This document shows, in pieces, positions 7,597-15,426 of a DNA stretch of 64,000 bases. Origin of the DNA: JASHPR01 sp963795055 (GTDB lineage Bacteria > Actinomycetota > Actinomycetes > Streptosporangiales > Streptosporangiaceae). The translations under genes and the position numbers were made by a program. Every line of letters begins with the position of its first letter. Within the stretch, counting starts at the first letter, position 1. The DNA is taken from contig CAWCGJ010000025.1 of assembly GCA_963795055.1 (NCBI GenBank), positions 186,001-250,000 of the forward strand, read 5' to 3'. Under the pieces are notes generated by a model. The model was not told where the DNA came from. It made no database searches and saw only the letters and a program-made list of their open reading frames with translations.

Positions 7597-8250
7597 TCAC
7601 TTGGTGATCTGCCCGGCGACCGGCTGCTGCCCGCCGCCGTTGAAGTCGGCGTCGGACCAGTTCTGCTGCAGCTTCGGGTGCATGCCGACCGTGTGGTAGA
7701 AGTACCCGAAGTTGGCCTCGTTCAGCCCGGTCAGCGTGGTGCCTGCCGGGAAGAACAGCTGCGGCCAGGTGTAGCTCGGATCGGCCGAGCCGGTGACCTG
7801 GGAGGGCACCAGCGACGTGCTGGGCAGCACCGGGGCGTAGAACTCCGGGAACGTCCCGTAGCCGTGCATGGTGCCGTGCACCACCGCGCCGATCTTCTCC
7901 CCGGTGTAGGGCGCGCCCTGGTTGGGCGCGTACGCCAGGTGGATCGTCTTGAACGTACCCTGGTCACTCAGCGACGCGCTCATGGCGTAGCAGGTGCCCG
8001 AGGACTCGCCGCACGCCGAGGGCTCGGCCTGGCCGAGCACCTGGACAGTCGCGGTCCGGGTGAAGTTGTCGGTCGCCCAGTTGCCGTTGCCGCCCGAGTC
8101 CGGGCGCGCCGTCATCTGGGTCACGGCGGTGTAGGACGTCCCGGCCGTGGCCGGGGCGCTGGCCGCGAAGGATGCGGCCCCTGTGCTGAGCGCCACGGCC
8201 ACCGAGGCCGCCAGGACGCCTGCTGTTGCGAAAATCTTGTTCCTGTTCAT
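7597..8250 (-). CDS. Secreted protein of unknown function
   Basis: The 217-residue product begins MNRNKIFATAGVLAASVAVA with a basic start, hydrophobic core and AXA-type cleavage region (ASFAASAPA), so a Sec signal peptide is clear. The mature part has two cysteines in ACGESSGTCYAM, which could form a disulfide, and a hydrophobic, aromatic-rich second half (HGTMHGYGTFPEFYAPVLP). I do not recognise the family. The ATG is preceded by AAAGGAG. A perfect 8-bp hairpin sits 19 bases before the start, and a small frame-broken gene lies upstream in the same direction. Confidence 0.85.
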   Translation of the reverse strand: MNRNKIFATAGVLAASVAVALSTGAASFAASAPATAGTSYTAVTQMTARPDSGGNGNWATDNFTRTATVQVLGQAEPSACGESSGTCYAMSASLSDQGTFKTIHLAYAPNQGAPYTGEKIGAVVHGTMHGYGTFPEFYAPVLPSTSLVPSQVTGSADPSYTWPQLFFPAGTTLTGLNEANFGYFYHTVGMHPKLQQNWSDADFNGGGQQPVAGQITK

Positions 8251-8268
8251 GACTAGCTCCTTTCCTTG

Positions 8269-8290
8269 CCCGTGCCCCTTGCGGCACGGG
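8269..8290 (-). promoter_or_regulatory. Hairpin in the leader of the secreted-protein gene
   Basis: CCCGTGCC and GGCACGGG form a perfect 8-bp stem with a 6-base loop. The stem ends just upstream of the AAAGGAG ribosome site of the secreted-protein gene. On the plus strand it is followed by a T-rich run, but no plus-strand gene ends here, so a leader-structure role on the minus strand, or a barrier between the two small genes, is more likely than a terminator. Confidence 0.45.
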
Positions 8291-8316
8291 AGTCTTTTGT
8301 GCCGGGTTTACTCAGG

Positions 8317-8555
8317 TCACCCGAAGCCCTGCTCCTGGCCGCCGTAGAAGGTGTCCGGGCTGCCGCCGACCAGCCGCTGGGCGAGCTGCACGCCGTCGGC
8401 GGTGTCGTCGCCGCCGACCGACCAGCCGTTGCCGAACAGCGCGTAGACGTAGCCCAGCGAGCTGGAGTCGCCCAGGGGATGCCCTCACCAAGGTCCTGGT
8501 GGATTGGCTTTTGCCGGCCTAGTACCGCTATCCCGATCTTTCTGCGGGTGTCCAT
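8317..8555 (-). pseudogene. Small 79-codon gene of unknown function with an apparent one-base frame break
   Basis: An ATG at 8555 with AAAGGAA before it opens a frame reading MDTRRKIGIAVLGRQKPIHQ and on to GEGIPW. Near 8472 the coding signal moves to another frame (GDSSSLGYVYALFGNGWSVG ... FYGGQEQGFG, stop at 8317). The total length of 239 bases would become exactly 80 codons if one G were added to the GGG run at the junction. The family is not recognised. It lies 66 bp upstream of the secreted-protein gene and could be co-transcribed. Either the base is a sequencing or assembly loss, or the gene is decayed. Confidence 0.5.
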
Positions 8556-9007
8556 TCGTTCCTTTCGGGCAGTATTTAGCGGCCCGCGCCGCTAGCTGCC
8601 ACGTCTCTGCAGGCCGGGTAGGGCAATCCCCATCGACGGCCAAATGGCCGTTTCGGCTAGAAGTGGGTGCGGAGGATGCCCTCCAGGTTCATCGCGCCTC
8701 TGCGGCCGTCTCGCGCCGCGCCTCCGGATGAGCCCCGCTGCAGGCGCATGCCGCAGGTCGCCGCATGTGCGCCCGGTGCAGCCAGTCAGCCCGTCGTGTG
8801 GAACGGGCAGGCCGGGTGGACGTGGCCGCCCGGCCAACAGCAGACGGCCCCGACCATCGGCCCGGCCTGTCAGCGGCGGCCCGTGGCCCGTCCAACCTCG
8901 TAAACACTTGGCACCTGGGAGAAAGCTGAAAATATGCTGATGACTGTCTTGATCTTTCCTGACGATCGGCTGACGGCGACCGCTGCCTGGCCCGGCGCGG
9001 GGATCGG
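8556..9007. other. About 450 bases with no recognisable gene
   Basis: Open frames here lack coding-like composition on both strands. A small palindrome CGGCC-AAAT-GGCCG occurs near 8637-8651. The stretch around 8895-8960 is less GC-rich than its surroundings, which may mark a promoter or foreign remnant. Nothing further can be supported. Confidence 0.5.
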
Positions 9008-9262
9008 CCGGCCTTTCGGCGTCCACCATCCGCGACGAGCTGGGCCTGCTGCGCCGGGCGATCCGGCGGGCCGAGCGCGACGGCCTGGTCTCGCGCAACG
9101 CGGCGCGGCTGGCCAACATGCCTGCCGGAGCGCCGCGCCGCAAGTCCGCCTCGATTCAACAGCGGGATCACCCGCTCGGTCTACGCCCACCAGATCACCG
9201 ACAAGATCAGCGATGCGGCGCGGGTGTGGGACCGGATCGGCCAGCCCGGGAGCCCGTCATGA
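9008..9262 (+). pseudogene. Remnant of a tyrosine recombinase (phage-type integrase)
   Basis: One plus-strand frame reads AGLSASTIRDELGLLRRAIR and then RAERDGLVSRNAARL (about 9010-9120), typical of the helical core-binding domain of tyrosine recombinases. In a second frame, 9161-9262, GITRSVYAHQITDKISDAAR and VWDRIG end at a TGA, typical of the C-terminal segment with the catalytic tyrosine (VYAH). The catalytic domain between them, with the R-H-x-x-R box, is absent. I infer an integrase gene internally deleted and frame-shifted, 86 bp before the fadD3 operator. This is a sign of past mobile-element activity. Confidence 0.6.
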
Positions 9263-9347
9263 GCACGGGCTCCCGGGTTATGCTCCCGGCCCCGGCGATC
9301 ATGGCGCTGGCCTGGCCATACCCGGCCTTCCGCGCGTACGCTCAGCT

Positions 9348-9361
9348 ACCAAGCACTTGCT
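9348..9361 (+). promoter_or_regulatory. KstR2 operator upstream of fadD3
   Basis: ACCAAGCACTTGCT matches the published KstR2 consensus AnCAAGnnCTTGnT at every fixed position. It lies 29 bp before the fadD3 GTG, where a repressor would block transcription until HIP-CoA is formed. No kstR2 gene is in this window. Confidence 0.8.
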
Positions 9362-9390
9362 TCGCCGCCCCGGACCCCAGTTCGCGAGGA

Positions 9391-11061
9391 GTGAGTGAGC
9401 TGCCCGAGCCCGCGCCGCAGACCATCCCGGCCGCCGTGGCGAGCGCGGCGCGGGCGTTCGGCGACGCGCCCGCCCTGGCCGAGCCGGGCGGGCCGAGGCT
9501 CAGCTACCGCCAGCTGCACGAGCAGGTTGCCGTCGTCGCGCGGGCGCTGATCGCCGAGGGCGTCGCGCCGGGAGACGCGGTGGCCATCTGGTCGCCCAAC
9601 ACCCACCACTGGGTGCTGGGCGCGCTCGGCGCGCTGTATGCGGGGGCCACGCTGGTCCCGGTCAACACCCGGTTCACCGGCCCCGAGGCGCTCGACGTGA
9701 TCTCCCGCAGCCGCGCGCGGGCCCTGATCGTGGCCGGGCCGTTCCTCGGCACCGACCGCCTGGCCACGCTGCACGCCGCCGCAGTCACCCGTAACGGGCC
9801 GCCGCCCCCCGAACCGCCCCGCACCCGTAACGGGCCGCCGCCGCCCGGGTCGCTCGGCCAGCTGAGCGTGGTCGTGCGGGTACCCGTCGAGGCTGCACCG
9901 GGCCCGGCCGGCGAGCGCGCCGACGGGGTCATCGACTGGGACAGCCTCGGCGAACGGGCGGCCGCGGTGCCGCCGGAGCGGGCGCAGGAGCGCGCGGCTG
10001 CGGTGCGGCCCGACGACGTCAGCGACATCCTGTTCACCTCTGGCACCACGGGGCGGAGCAAGGGGGCGATGAGCGCCCACCGCCAGTCGCTGGCCGTCGC
10101 CCGGGCCTGGGCCGAATGCGGCGGCCTGACCTGCGGCGACCGCTACCTCGTGGTCAACCCGTTCTTTCACAGCTTCGGCTTCAAGGCGGGGATCCTGGCC
10201 TGCCTGGCCAGCGGCGCCGTGATCGTGCCGCAGCTGGTCTACGACGCCGAGCGGGCCATGCGGCTGGTCGAGGCCGAGCGGATCACCGTGTTCCCCGGGG
10301 CGCCCACGATCTACCAGACCATCCTCGATCACCCCGGCCGCGCCTCCCGCGACCTGTCCAGCCTGCGGCTCGCGGTCACCGGCGCCGCGACCGTCCCGGT
10401 CGCGCTGGTCGAGCGGATGCGGCGCGAGCTGAGCTTCGACACGGTGCTCACCGCCTACGGGCTGACCGAGGCGGTGGTCGCGACGATGTGCCGACCCGGG
10501 GACGACCCGGATACGGTCGCGCACACCTCGGGCCGCGCCGCCGCCGACTTCGAGATCCGCGTGGCCGCCCAGGACGGGAGCGCGCTCGGGCCGGGCGAGC
10601 CCGGCGAGATCTTGCTCCGCGGGCCCAACGTGATGCTGGGCTACCTCGACGACCCCGCGGCGACCCGGGCCGCCGTGGACGCCGACGGGTGGCTGCACAC
10701 CGGCGACATCGGCCGCCTCGACGCGCGCGGGTACCTGACCATCACCGACCGGCTCAAGGACATGTACATCTGCGGCGGCTTCAACGTCTACCCGGCCGAG
10801 GTGGAGCAGGTCCTGGCCCGGCTGGACGGCGTCGCCGAATCGGCCGTCATCGGGATGCCGGACGCGAGGCTCGGCGAGGTGGGCAAGGCGTTCATCGTGC
10901 CGCGTCCCGGTCACATCCTGGCCGAGCCGGACGTACTGGCCTGGTGCCGGGAGCGGCTGGCGAACTACAAGGTGCCGCGGATCGTGGAGTTCCGCGCCGA
11001 CCTGCCGCGCAACCCGGCGGGCAAACCGCTCAAGCGGGTGCTCCGGGAGGAATCGCGGTGA
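9391..11061 (+). CDS. fadD3: HIP-CoA ligase, FadD3-like acyl-CoA synthetase
   Basis: The 556-residue product is an adenylate-forming enzyme: P-loop ILFTSGTTGRSKGAM (about 212-226), YGLTEA (about 356), the hinge TITDRLKDMYICGGFNVYP (about 450-468) and the catalytic Lys in AGKPLKRVL near the C-terminus. The KstR2 box and the flanking ipd genes support FadD3, which activates the C/D-ring acid HIP with CoA in the cytosol. I chose GTG 9391, just after the operator; the frame is open to an ATG at 9259, but that would place the operator inside the gene. Residues about 132-155 carry a 12-residue tandem duplication (TRNGPPPP twice), which is not usual in the family. The FadD3 assignment rests on context. 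Confidence 0.87.
   Translation: MSELPEPAPQTIPAAVASAARAFGDAPALAEPGGPRLSYRQLHEQVAVVARALIAEGVAPGDAVAIWSPNTHHWVLGALGALYAGATLVPVNTRFTGPEALDVISRSRARALIVAGPFLGTDRLATLHAAAVTRNGPPPPEPPRTRNGPPPPGSLGQLSVVVRVPVEAAPGPAGERADGVIDWDSLGERAAAVPPERAQERAAAVRPDDVSDILFTSGTTGRSKGAMSAHRQSLAVARAWAECGGLTCGDRYLVVNPFFHSFGFKAGILACLASGAVIVPQLVYDAERAMRLVEAERITVFPGAPTIYQTILDHPGRASRDLSSLRLAVTGAATVPVALVERMRRELSFDTVLTAYGLTEAVVATMCRPGDDPDTVAHTSGRAAADFEIRVAAQDGSALGPGEPGEILLRGPNVMLGYLDDPAATRAAVDADGWLHTGDIGRLDARGYLTITDRLKDMYICGGFNVYPAEVEQVLARLDGVAESAVIGMPDARLGEVGKAFIVPRPGHILAEPDVLAWCRERLANYKVPRIVEFRADLPRNPAGKPLKRVLREESR
9786..9845 (+). repeat. In-frame tandem repeat inside fadD3
   Basis: The 21-base unit cacccgtaacgggccgccgcc (shown to 20: cacccgtaacgggccgccgc) occurs at 9786 and again at 9822, a 36-bp period that adds 12 residues per copy (TRNGPPPP plus linker). 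A near-identical sequence recurs at 21586-21605 and, with one change, inverted at 21987-22003. Confidence 0.7.
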
Positions 11062-11083
11062 CCGGTCCCGGCGAGAACCCGGC

Positions 11084-12216
11084 GTGGACCTGACCGCCGA
11101 GCAGCGGGCGCTGCGCGACGCGGTGCGCACGCTGCTCGCCCGCGAGCAGCGCCGCAAGCCGGCCGAACCGGACCCCGGCCCGCCGCCCGGTTCCCCGGCC
11201 TCGCCCGGCTATGACCTGGCCTTGTGGCAGCGCCTGGGCGAGATCGGCGTGGCCGGGCTCGGGGTGCCAGAACGCTACGGCGGCGCGGAGCCGGCCCGGT
11301 CGAGACAAACCTCGCGGCGGAGGAACTCGGCCGGGGCCTCACCCCGTCGCCCCTGCTCGGCTCCGCGGTGTTCGCCGCCCAGGCGCTGCTCGCCTCGGGT
11401 GACGACGCGGCCTGCCGGCGCCTGCTGCCGGCGGTCGCCGACGGCACCGCGATCGCCGCGCTGGCCTGGACCGCCGCGGCCGGGCGCTGGGACCCGGGCG
11501 AGGTCGCGTCTCACGCCGACCCGGCGGCACCCGGCTGGGCCCTGCACGGCGAGGCGCACCATGTGCTCGACGGCGACACGGCCGGCATCCTGCTGGTCGC
11601 GGCCCGCGCGCGAGACGGCATTGGCCTGTTCGAGGTGGATCCGGCCCAGGGCGGAGTCTCCCGCGAGGCCGTCACCACCATGGATTCCACCCGGCGGCTG
11701 GCCGTCGTGCGGCTAGCCGGGGCAGCCGCACGACGGATCGGCGATCCCGGGGACGGCGCGGGCCGGGCCGCCCTGACCCAGGCCAGGGACCTGGCCTGCA
11801 TCGCACTCAGCGCCGAGCAGGTCGGCGCGGCCCGTCAGGCCCTCGACCTTACCGTTGCGTATACGAAGGTCAGGGTGCAGTTCGGCCGTGCTATCGGCGG
11901 CTTCCAGGCCCTGCAGCACCGGATGGCCGACCTGCACGTCCTGGTGGATTCGGCCCGTTCGCTCGGCTACGCGGCGGCCCAGGCGGCCGCCGACCGGGCT
12001 CCGGACACCGGGCTGCGCGCGGCGGCCGCCAAGGTCTACTGCTCGGAGGTGCTGCAGCGGGTGGCCGCCGAAATGATCCAGTTGCACGGCGCCATCGGCA
12101 TCACCTGGGAGCACGATGCCCACCGCTACCTCAAGCGGGCCCACGGCGCCGCCGAGCTGTTCGGCCGGCCCGCCGAGCACGTGACCCGGATCGCGGCCGC
12201 GCTGATCGACCGCTGA
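11084..12216 (+). pseudogene. Acyl-CoA dehydrogenase, IpdE2 (FadE33)-like, with one-base frame break
   Basis: The first frame (from GTG 11084) gives MDLTAEQRALRDAVRTLLAR and LGVPERYGGA. Just after, at about 11285-11290, coding passes to another frame that continues PVETNLAAEELGRGLTPSPL through RVQFGRAIGGFQALQHRMAD and HGAIGITWEHDAHRYLKRAH to a TGA at 12216. Adding one base restores 377 uninterrupted codons, a normal length for this short FadE subtype. Position after fadD3 suits the IpdE2 partner of IpdE1. Either an assembly deletion in the GC run or a true frameshift explains it; if true, the IpdE heteromer would be lost unless another copy exists. Confidence 0.8.
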
Positions 12217-12282
12217 CCGGTCAGCGCGGCCGCTGCTCCGTCAGTAACTGTTGGGCCAGCGCGGCGAGCCGTTCCGCCACGG

Positions 12283-13188
12283 TCAGCGGCGCCCGGCTTG
12301 CGCCAGGACGGGTTCGATGATCTCGTCGGCGAGCCAGCGGACCGGGCGGCCGCCGAGGATGGCAGCCAGGACGATGTGAGTGACGCCGGCCTCGATCATT
12401 TCCAGCAGCACGGCCCGCGCGGCGGCCGGCGCCGCGGGATCGTCGCACCGGACGATCGTCTGCATGGACCGCGCGATCTCGCTGCTGTCGCGCCCGATCG
12501 CGGCGCAGTGCTCGCTGAGGACCTGGTCGCGCTGCCGGAACTCCGCCGACGGCGGTCCCGGGTAGTTCCAGATGTCCGCGTGCTCGGCGACGATACGCAG
12601 CAGGCGGTCACCGTGGCCGCCGATCATGATCGGCGGATGCGGCCGCTGCACGGGCTTCGGCTCGCACACGGCCCCCCGCAGGCGGATGGAGGGCCCGTCG
12701 AAGTCGAACGGCGCGGCCTCGGTCCACATCCGCCGGACAATCTGGCACGTCTGGGCGAGGTCCCGGACCGCCTCGCCCGGCGAGACCAGTGGCACGCCGT
12801 AGGCCTCGTACTCGCGGACCGCGGGATTCTCGGCCGCCATCCGGCTGCCCCCGGCCCCGATCCCGAAGACGAGCCGGCCGGCGGCGATGATGTCGACCGT
12901 CGCAGCCATCTTCGCCAGCAGGGCGGGAGAGCGCAGCCGGTTGCTGGTCACGATGACGCCGAGCCGCAGCCGGCTCGTCTGGGCGGCCAGCGCGGGCAGC
13001 AGGGTCCAGGCCTCGAGCGCCGCCCCGGTGATGTCCCCACGCAGCGGCACCATGTGATCCCAGAGCCAGGCGTGCTCGAAGACCGGGATCTGGTCGGCCT
13101 CCCGCCAGACCCGCAGGATCTGCTCGTAGCTGACTCCCGCCTGGCTGGTCTTGATCCCGAAGCTCAGTCGTCGGCCGGGCATCGTCAT
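12283..13188 (-). CDS. Luciferase-like (LLM, F420-type) oxidoreductase
   Basis: The 301-residue product has the LLM TIM-barrel pattern: SFGIKTSQAGVSYEQ, EHAWLWDHMVPL, RLRLGVIVTSNRLRSPALLA, the middle segment RLVFGIGAGGSRMAAEN, and PHPPIMIGGHGDRLLRIVAE. F420 or FMN use is a family inference. A strong AGGAGG lies seven bases before the ATG. It is divergent from a marR gene, which probably controls it. A coding-like tail (SRAPLTVAERLAALAQQLLT) follows in another frame and ends at 12221; one added base near 12302 would fuse it to this protein, so the true C-terminus may be about 20 residues longer. Confidence 0.88.
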   Translation of the reverse strand: MTMPGRRLSFGIKTSQAGVSYEQILRVWREADQIPVFEHAWLWDHMVPLRGDITGAALEAWTLLPALAAQTSRLRLGVIVTSNRLRSPALLAKMAATVDIIAAGRLVFGIGAGGSRMAAENPAVREYEAYGVPLVSPGEAVRDLAQTCQIVRRMWTEAAPFDFDGPSIRLRGAVCEPKPVQRPHPPIMIGGHGDRLLRIVAEHADIWNYPGPPSAEFRQRDQVLSEHCAAIGRDSSEIARSMQTIVRCDDPAAPAAARAVLLEMIEAGVTHIVLAAILGGRPVRWLADEIIEPVLAQAGRR

Positions 13189-13230
13189 CTGAAGCCTCCT
13201 GCTGGTACCGTCGGCCGGGCGATGGCATAC

Positions 13231-13263
13231 CGTCAGCGCTCAGGATCATCATACCCACTGACG
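13231..13263. promoter_or_regulatory. Candidate operator between the LLM and marR genes
   Basis: CGTCAG at 13231-13236 and CTGACG at 13258-13263 form inverted arms 27 bp apart, midway between the two divergent starts. This is the place expected for MarR autoregulation. The arms are short, so support is modest. Confidence 0.35.
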
Positions 13264-13287
13264 ATCAGCCTCTCCTAGGATATTGCC

Positions 13288-13776
13288 GTGGCCACCCAGG
13301 GTCCCGAGCGGCGACCGCCCGAAGGCGGACCGCTGCCCGCGCTCGCCGGCCGTCTCGGTTACCTCATGAAGCACGCCTACGTGCGGCTGGCCGGCCTCAC
13401 CGGCTCGGCCCTGGCGCCGTTCGGGATCAGCGGGCGGGAGTGCGCCGTGCTCATCGCGATCGATGAGCGTGCCCCGCTGTCGCAGCAGGAAGTCGCGCGC
13501 CGGATGGAGGTCGACCGGACCACCATGGTCGCGCTGATCGACGACCTGGAGGGCAAGGGCCTGGTGCAGCGCCGGCAGGATCCCGATGACCGGCGCAAGA
13601 ACGTCGTGGTCCTCACCGAGGCCGGCCGTAAGACGCTGCGCGCGGCCACCGCGGCCACCGAGCAGGCGGAGCGGCGCTTCCTGGCCCCCCTGCCCGACGC
13701 TGAGGCCGCGCCGTTCGCCGAAGCGCTCCGCGCCGTTGCCTTTCCCGATCCCGGTGAGCAACGGCCCGGACCCTGA
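13288..13776 (+). CDS. MarR-family transcriptional regulator
   Basis: The 162-residue protein has the MarR winged-helix core: ECAVLIAIDERAPLSQQEVA (helices 2-3), RRMEVDRTTMVALIDDLEGK (recognition helix) and the wing VQRRQDPDDRRKNVVVLTEA. It would act as a dimer that releases DNA on binding a small, often aromatic, ligand. It starts 99 bp from the divergent LLM gene, its likely target. A link to the steroid genes is possible but unproven. Only weak ribosome-site signal precedes the GTG. Confidence 0.92.
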   Translation: MATQGPERRPPEGGPLPALAGRLGYLMKHAYVRLAGLTGSALAPFGISGRECAVLIAIDERAPLSQQEVARRMEVDRTTMVALIDDLEGKGLVQRRQDPDDRRKNVVVLTEAGRKTLRAATAATEQAERRFLAPLPDAEAAPFAEALRAVAFPDPGEQRPGP

Positions 13777-13834
13777 GCCTCCTGGCCGTCCGGGGCGGCG
13801 ATGGCCTAGCGAGCGCTGGGCGGGCTAGGGCGGG
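13777..13834. other. Short spacer between convergent genes
   Basis: A direct repeat gggcgggctagggcgggcta lies at about 13817-13836, where marR and the asparagine-synthetase gene converge. No clear stem-loop terminator is visible. Confidence 0.3.
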
Positions 13835-15403
13835 CTAGGGCCGCCGCCGCATCGCGCCGACGGCGTTCCAGCGGAGGGCTCCGGCTAGGTCGCGTGCGTG
13901 GTCGGCCAGCGAGTAGTCGGGCTGGGCGTCGACGTCACGCAGCGCTTGGTCGAGATCCAGGCCGCGCTGCTCGAGCACGATGGAGAAATCTCGCCGCATC
14001 GGGCCGAGCTGCTCATATCCGAACGAACGGTAGATGCGGGGGAACTGGGACCGGTAGAGGCGAACGCGCTCGTGGAGGCCGGACGAGTGCGACAGAGGGT
14101 TTTTCGGGCGCCGACGAACGTAGTCGGGCAGGATGTCGGCGAAGGCGTGGCGCAGGATCCATTTGTCCTGACCGTCCCGCAGCTTCATCTCGATGGGCAG
14201 ACGCATCGCCAGCCGGACCAGCGCGAGGTCGAGGAACGGGACGCGCGTTTCCACGCCCTGCCCCATGCTGGTGCGGTCGACACGCTGGAGCTCGGTCCGC
14301 CCGAGGTTGCGCAGCTTGTGCTGGAACAGGCGCATCCGCAGGGCGGGGTCCGGCTGCCGGTACATCTCATAGCCGCCGAAAAGCTCGTCAGAGCCGTCCC
14401 CGCACAGGACCACCTTGACGCCGAAGCTGTGCACCCGGGCGAAGAGGAGCCGGGAGATGACGGCGTTGATGACGTCCCCGTACTCGGTGAGCTCCGAGAG
14501 CCGGATGGCCTCGCGAATGTCCGGCAGGCGGATATCGCCGGGGGTCACTTCGATAACCTCATGGTCGACCCCGAGCTCGCGGGTCACGCGGCGTGCGTAC
14601 GACACGTCGTCGCTGCCGGGGGTCCCGATCGTGAACGCCACGCACTTGGGGTGCATTTCGCGCACGTGCAGGAGCGTCAGGGTGCTGTCGAGGCCACCCG
14701 AGAGGATGACGCCGACCGTGAGGTCGGTGTCGAGCCGAACCCGGATGCTATCCTCCACCGCGGCCCGCACCAGCCGGGCGGCCTCGCCCACATCCGTGAT
14801 GGGTTCGTCGTCGTTCCCCATGGTCAGCAGGTCCACATAGGCGGCGACGGCCGGGGCCTGGGCCGGGCTCCCCCATCCGTGGTGGCCAGGAGGAACCTCG
14901 CGGACCGGCGCGCCCGCGGGGACGAGCGCCTTCAGTTCCGATGCCACGTACAGATGACCGTCGCCGCGAGACCAGTAGAGCGGCTTAACGCCGAGTGGGT
15001 CACGAGCCAGATAGACGCGGTCGGTGACCCGGTCAGCCACGGCGAACGCAAACTCGCCGCGCAGGCGGTGCACGGCCTGCTCCCCCCACTCGAGGAACGC
15101 CTCGAGGATCACTTCGGTGTCGCTGTCACTGCGCAGCTCGTGGCCGAGCGCGGTCAGCTCTGACCGCAGGGAGCGAAAGTTGTAGATCTCGCCGTTGTAG
15201 CAAACCGCAAACCGGCCGTCGGATGATGTCCACGGCTGGATGGCTCGCTCGCGGTCGACTATCTTCAGCCGCTGGGTGCCGAGGTGATGCCGATCGTCAC
15301 TGAGCGTCTCGCGTGCCTCTCCCCGCGCTGCGATCGCATCCATCATCCGGCCGAAGACCACGGCGTCCGGGTTCGGCCCGATGATGAGAGCAATGCCGCA
15401 CAT
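13835..15403 (-). CDS. Asparagine synthetase-like glutamine amidotransferase (class II)
   Basis: The 522-residue product starts MCGIAL, so Cys2 becomes the N-terminal nucleophile of a class II glutaminase. CYNGEIYNFRSLR and RGEFAFAVAD belong to that domain, followed by an ATP-pyrophosphatase domain with the P-loop LSGGLDST (about residue 230) and CGDGSDELFGGYE. It could make asparagine, or amidate another carboxylate as LtsA-type enzymes do for peptidoglycan. I chose the ATG at 15403 because processing at Cys2 is required; the frame upstream is open but lacks the motif. It follows an M15-like peptidase gene by 23 bp, which hints at a cell-wall or peptide substrate. Confidence 0.88.
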   Translation of the reverse strand: MCGIALIIGPNPDAVVFGRMMDAIAARGEARETLSDDRHHLGTQRLKIVDRERAIQPWTSSDGRFAVCYNGEIYNFRSLRSELTALGHELRSDSDTEVILEAFLEWGEQAVHRLRGEFAFAVADRVTDRVYLARDPLGVKPLYWSRGDGHLYVASELKALVPAGAPVREVPPGHHGWGSPAQAPAVAAYVDLLTMGNDDEPITDVGEAARLVRAAVEDSIRVRLDTDLTVGVILSGGLDSTLTLLHVREMHPKCVAFTIGTPGSDDVSYARRVTRELGVDHEVIEVTPGDIRLPDIREAIRLSELTEYGDVINAVISRLLFARVHSFGVKVVLCGDGSDELFGGYEMYRQPDPALRMRLFQHKLRNLGRTELQRVDRTSMGQGVETRVPFLDLALVRLAMRLPIEMKLRDGQDKWILRHAFADILPDYVRRRPKNPLSHSSGLHERVRLYRSQFPRIYRSFGYEQLGPMRRDFSIVLEQRGLDLDQALRDVDAQPDYSLADHARDLAGALRWNAVGAMRRRP

Positions 15404-15426
15404 GCCGAGGCCCCTCGTTGCCGACG

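Noticed and set aside
8269..8300. Plus-strand rho-independent terminator (hairpin followed by T-rich run)
   Set aside because: No plus-strand gene ends before it. The hairpin fits better as a leader element of the minus-strand secreted-protein gene.
9259..9390. ATG at 9259 as the start of fadD3
   Set aside because: It would put the KstR2 operator inside the coding region and add about 44 residues with no family similarity. GTG 9391 fits operator placement.
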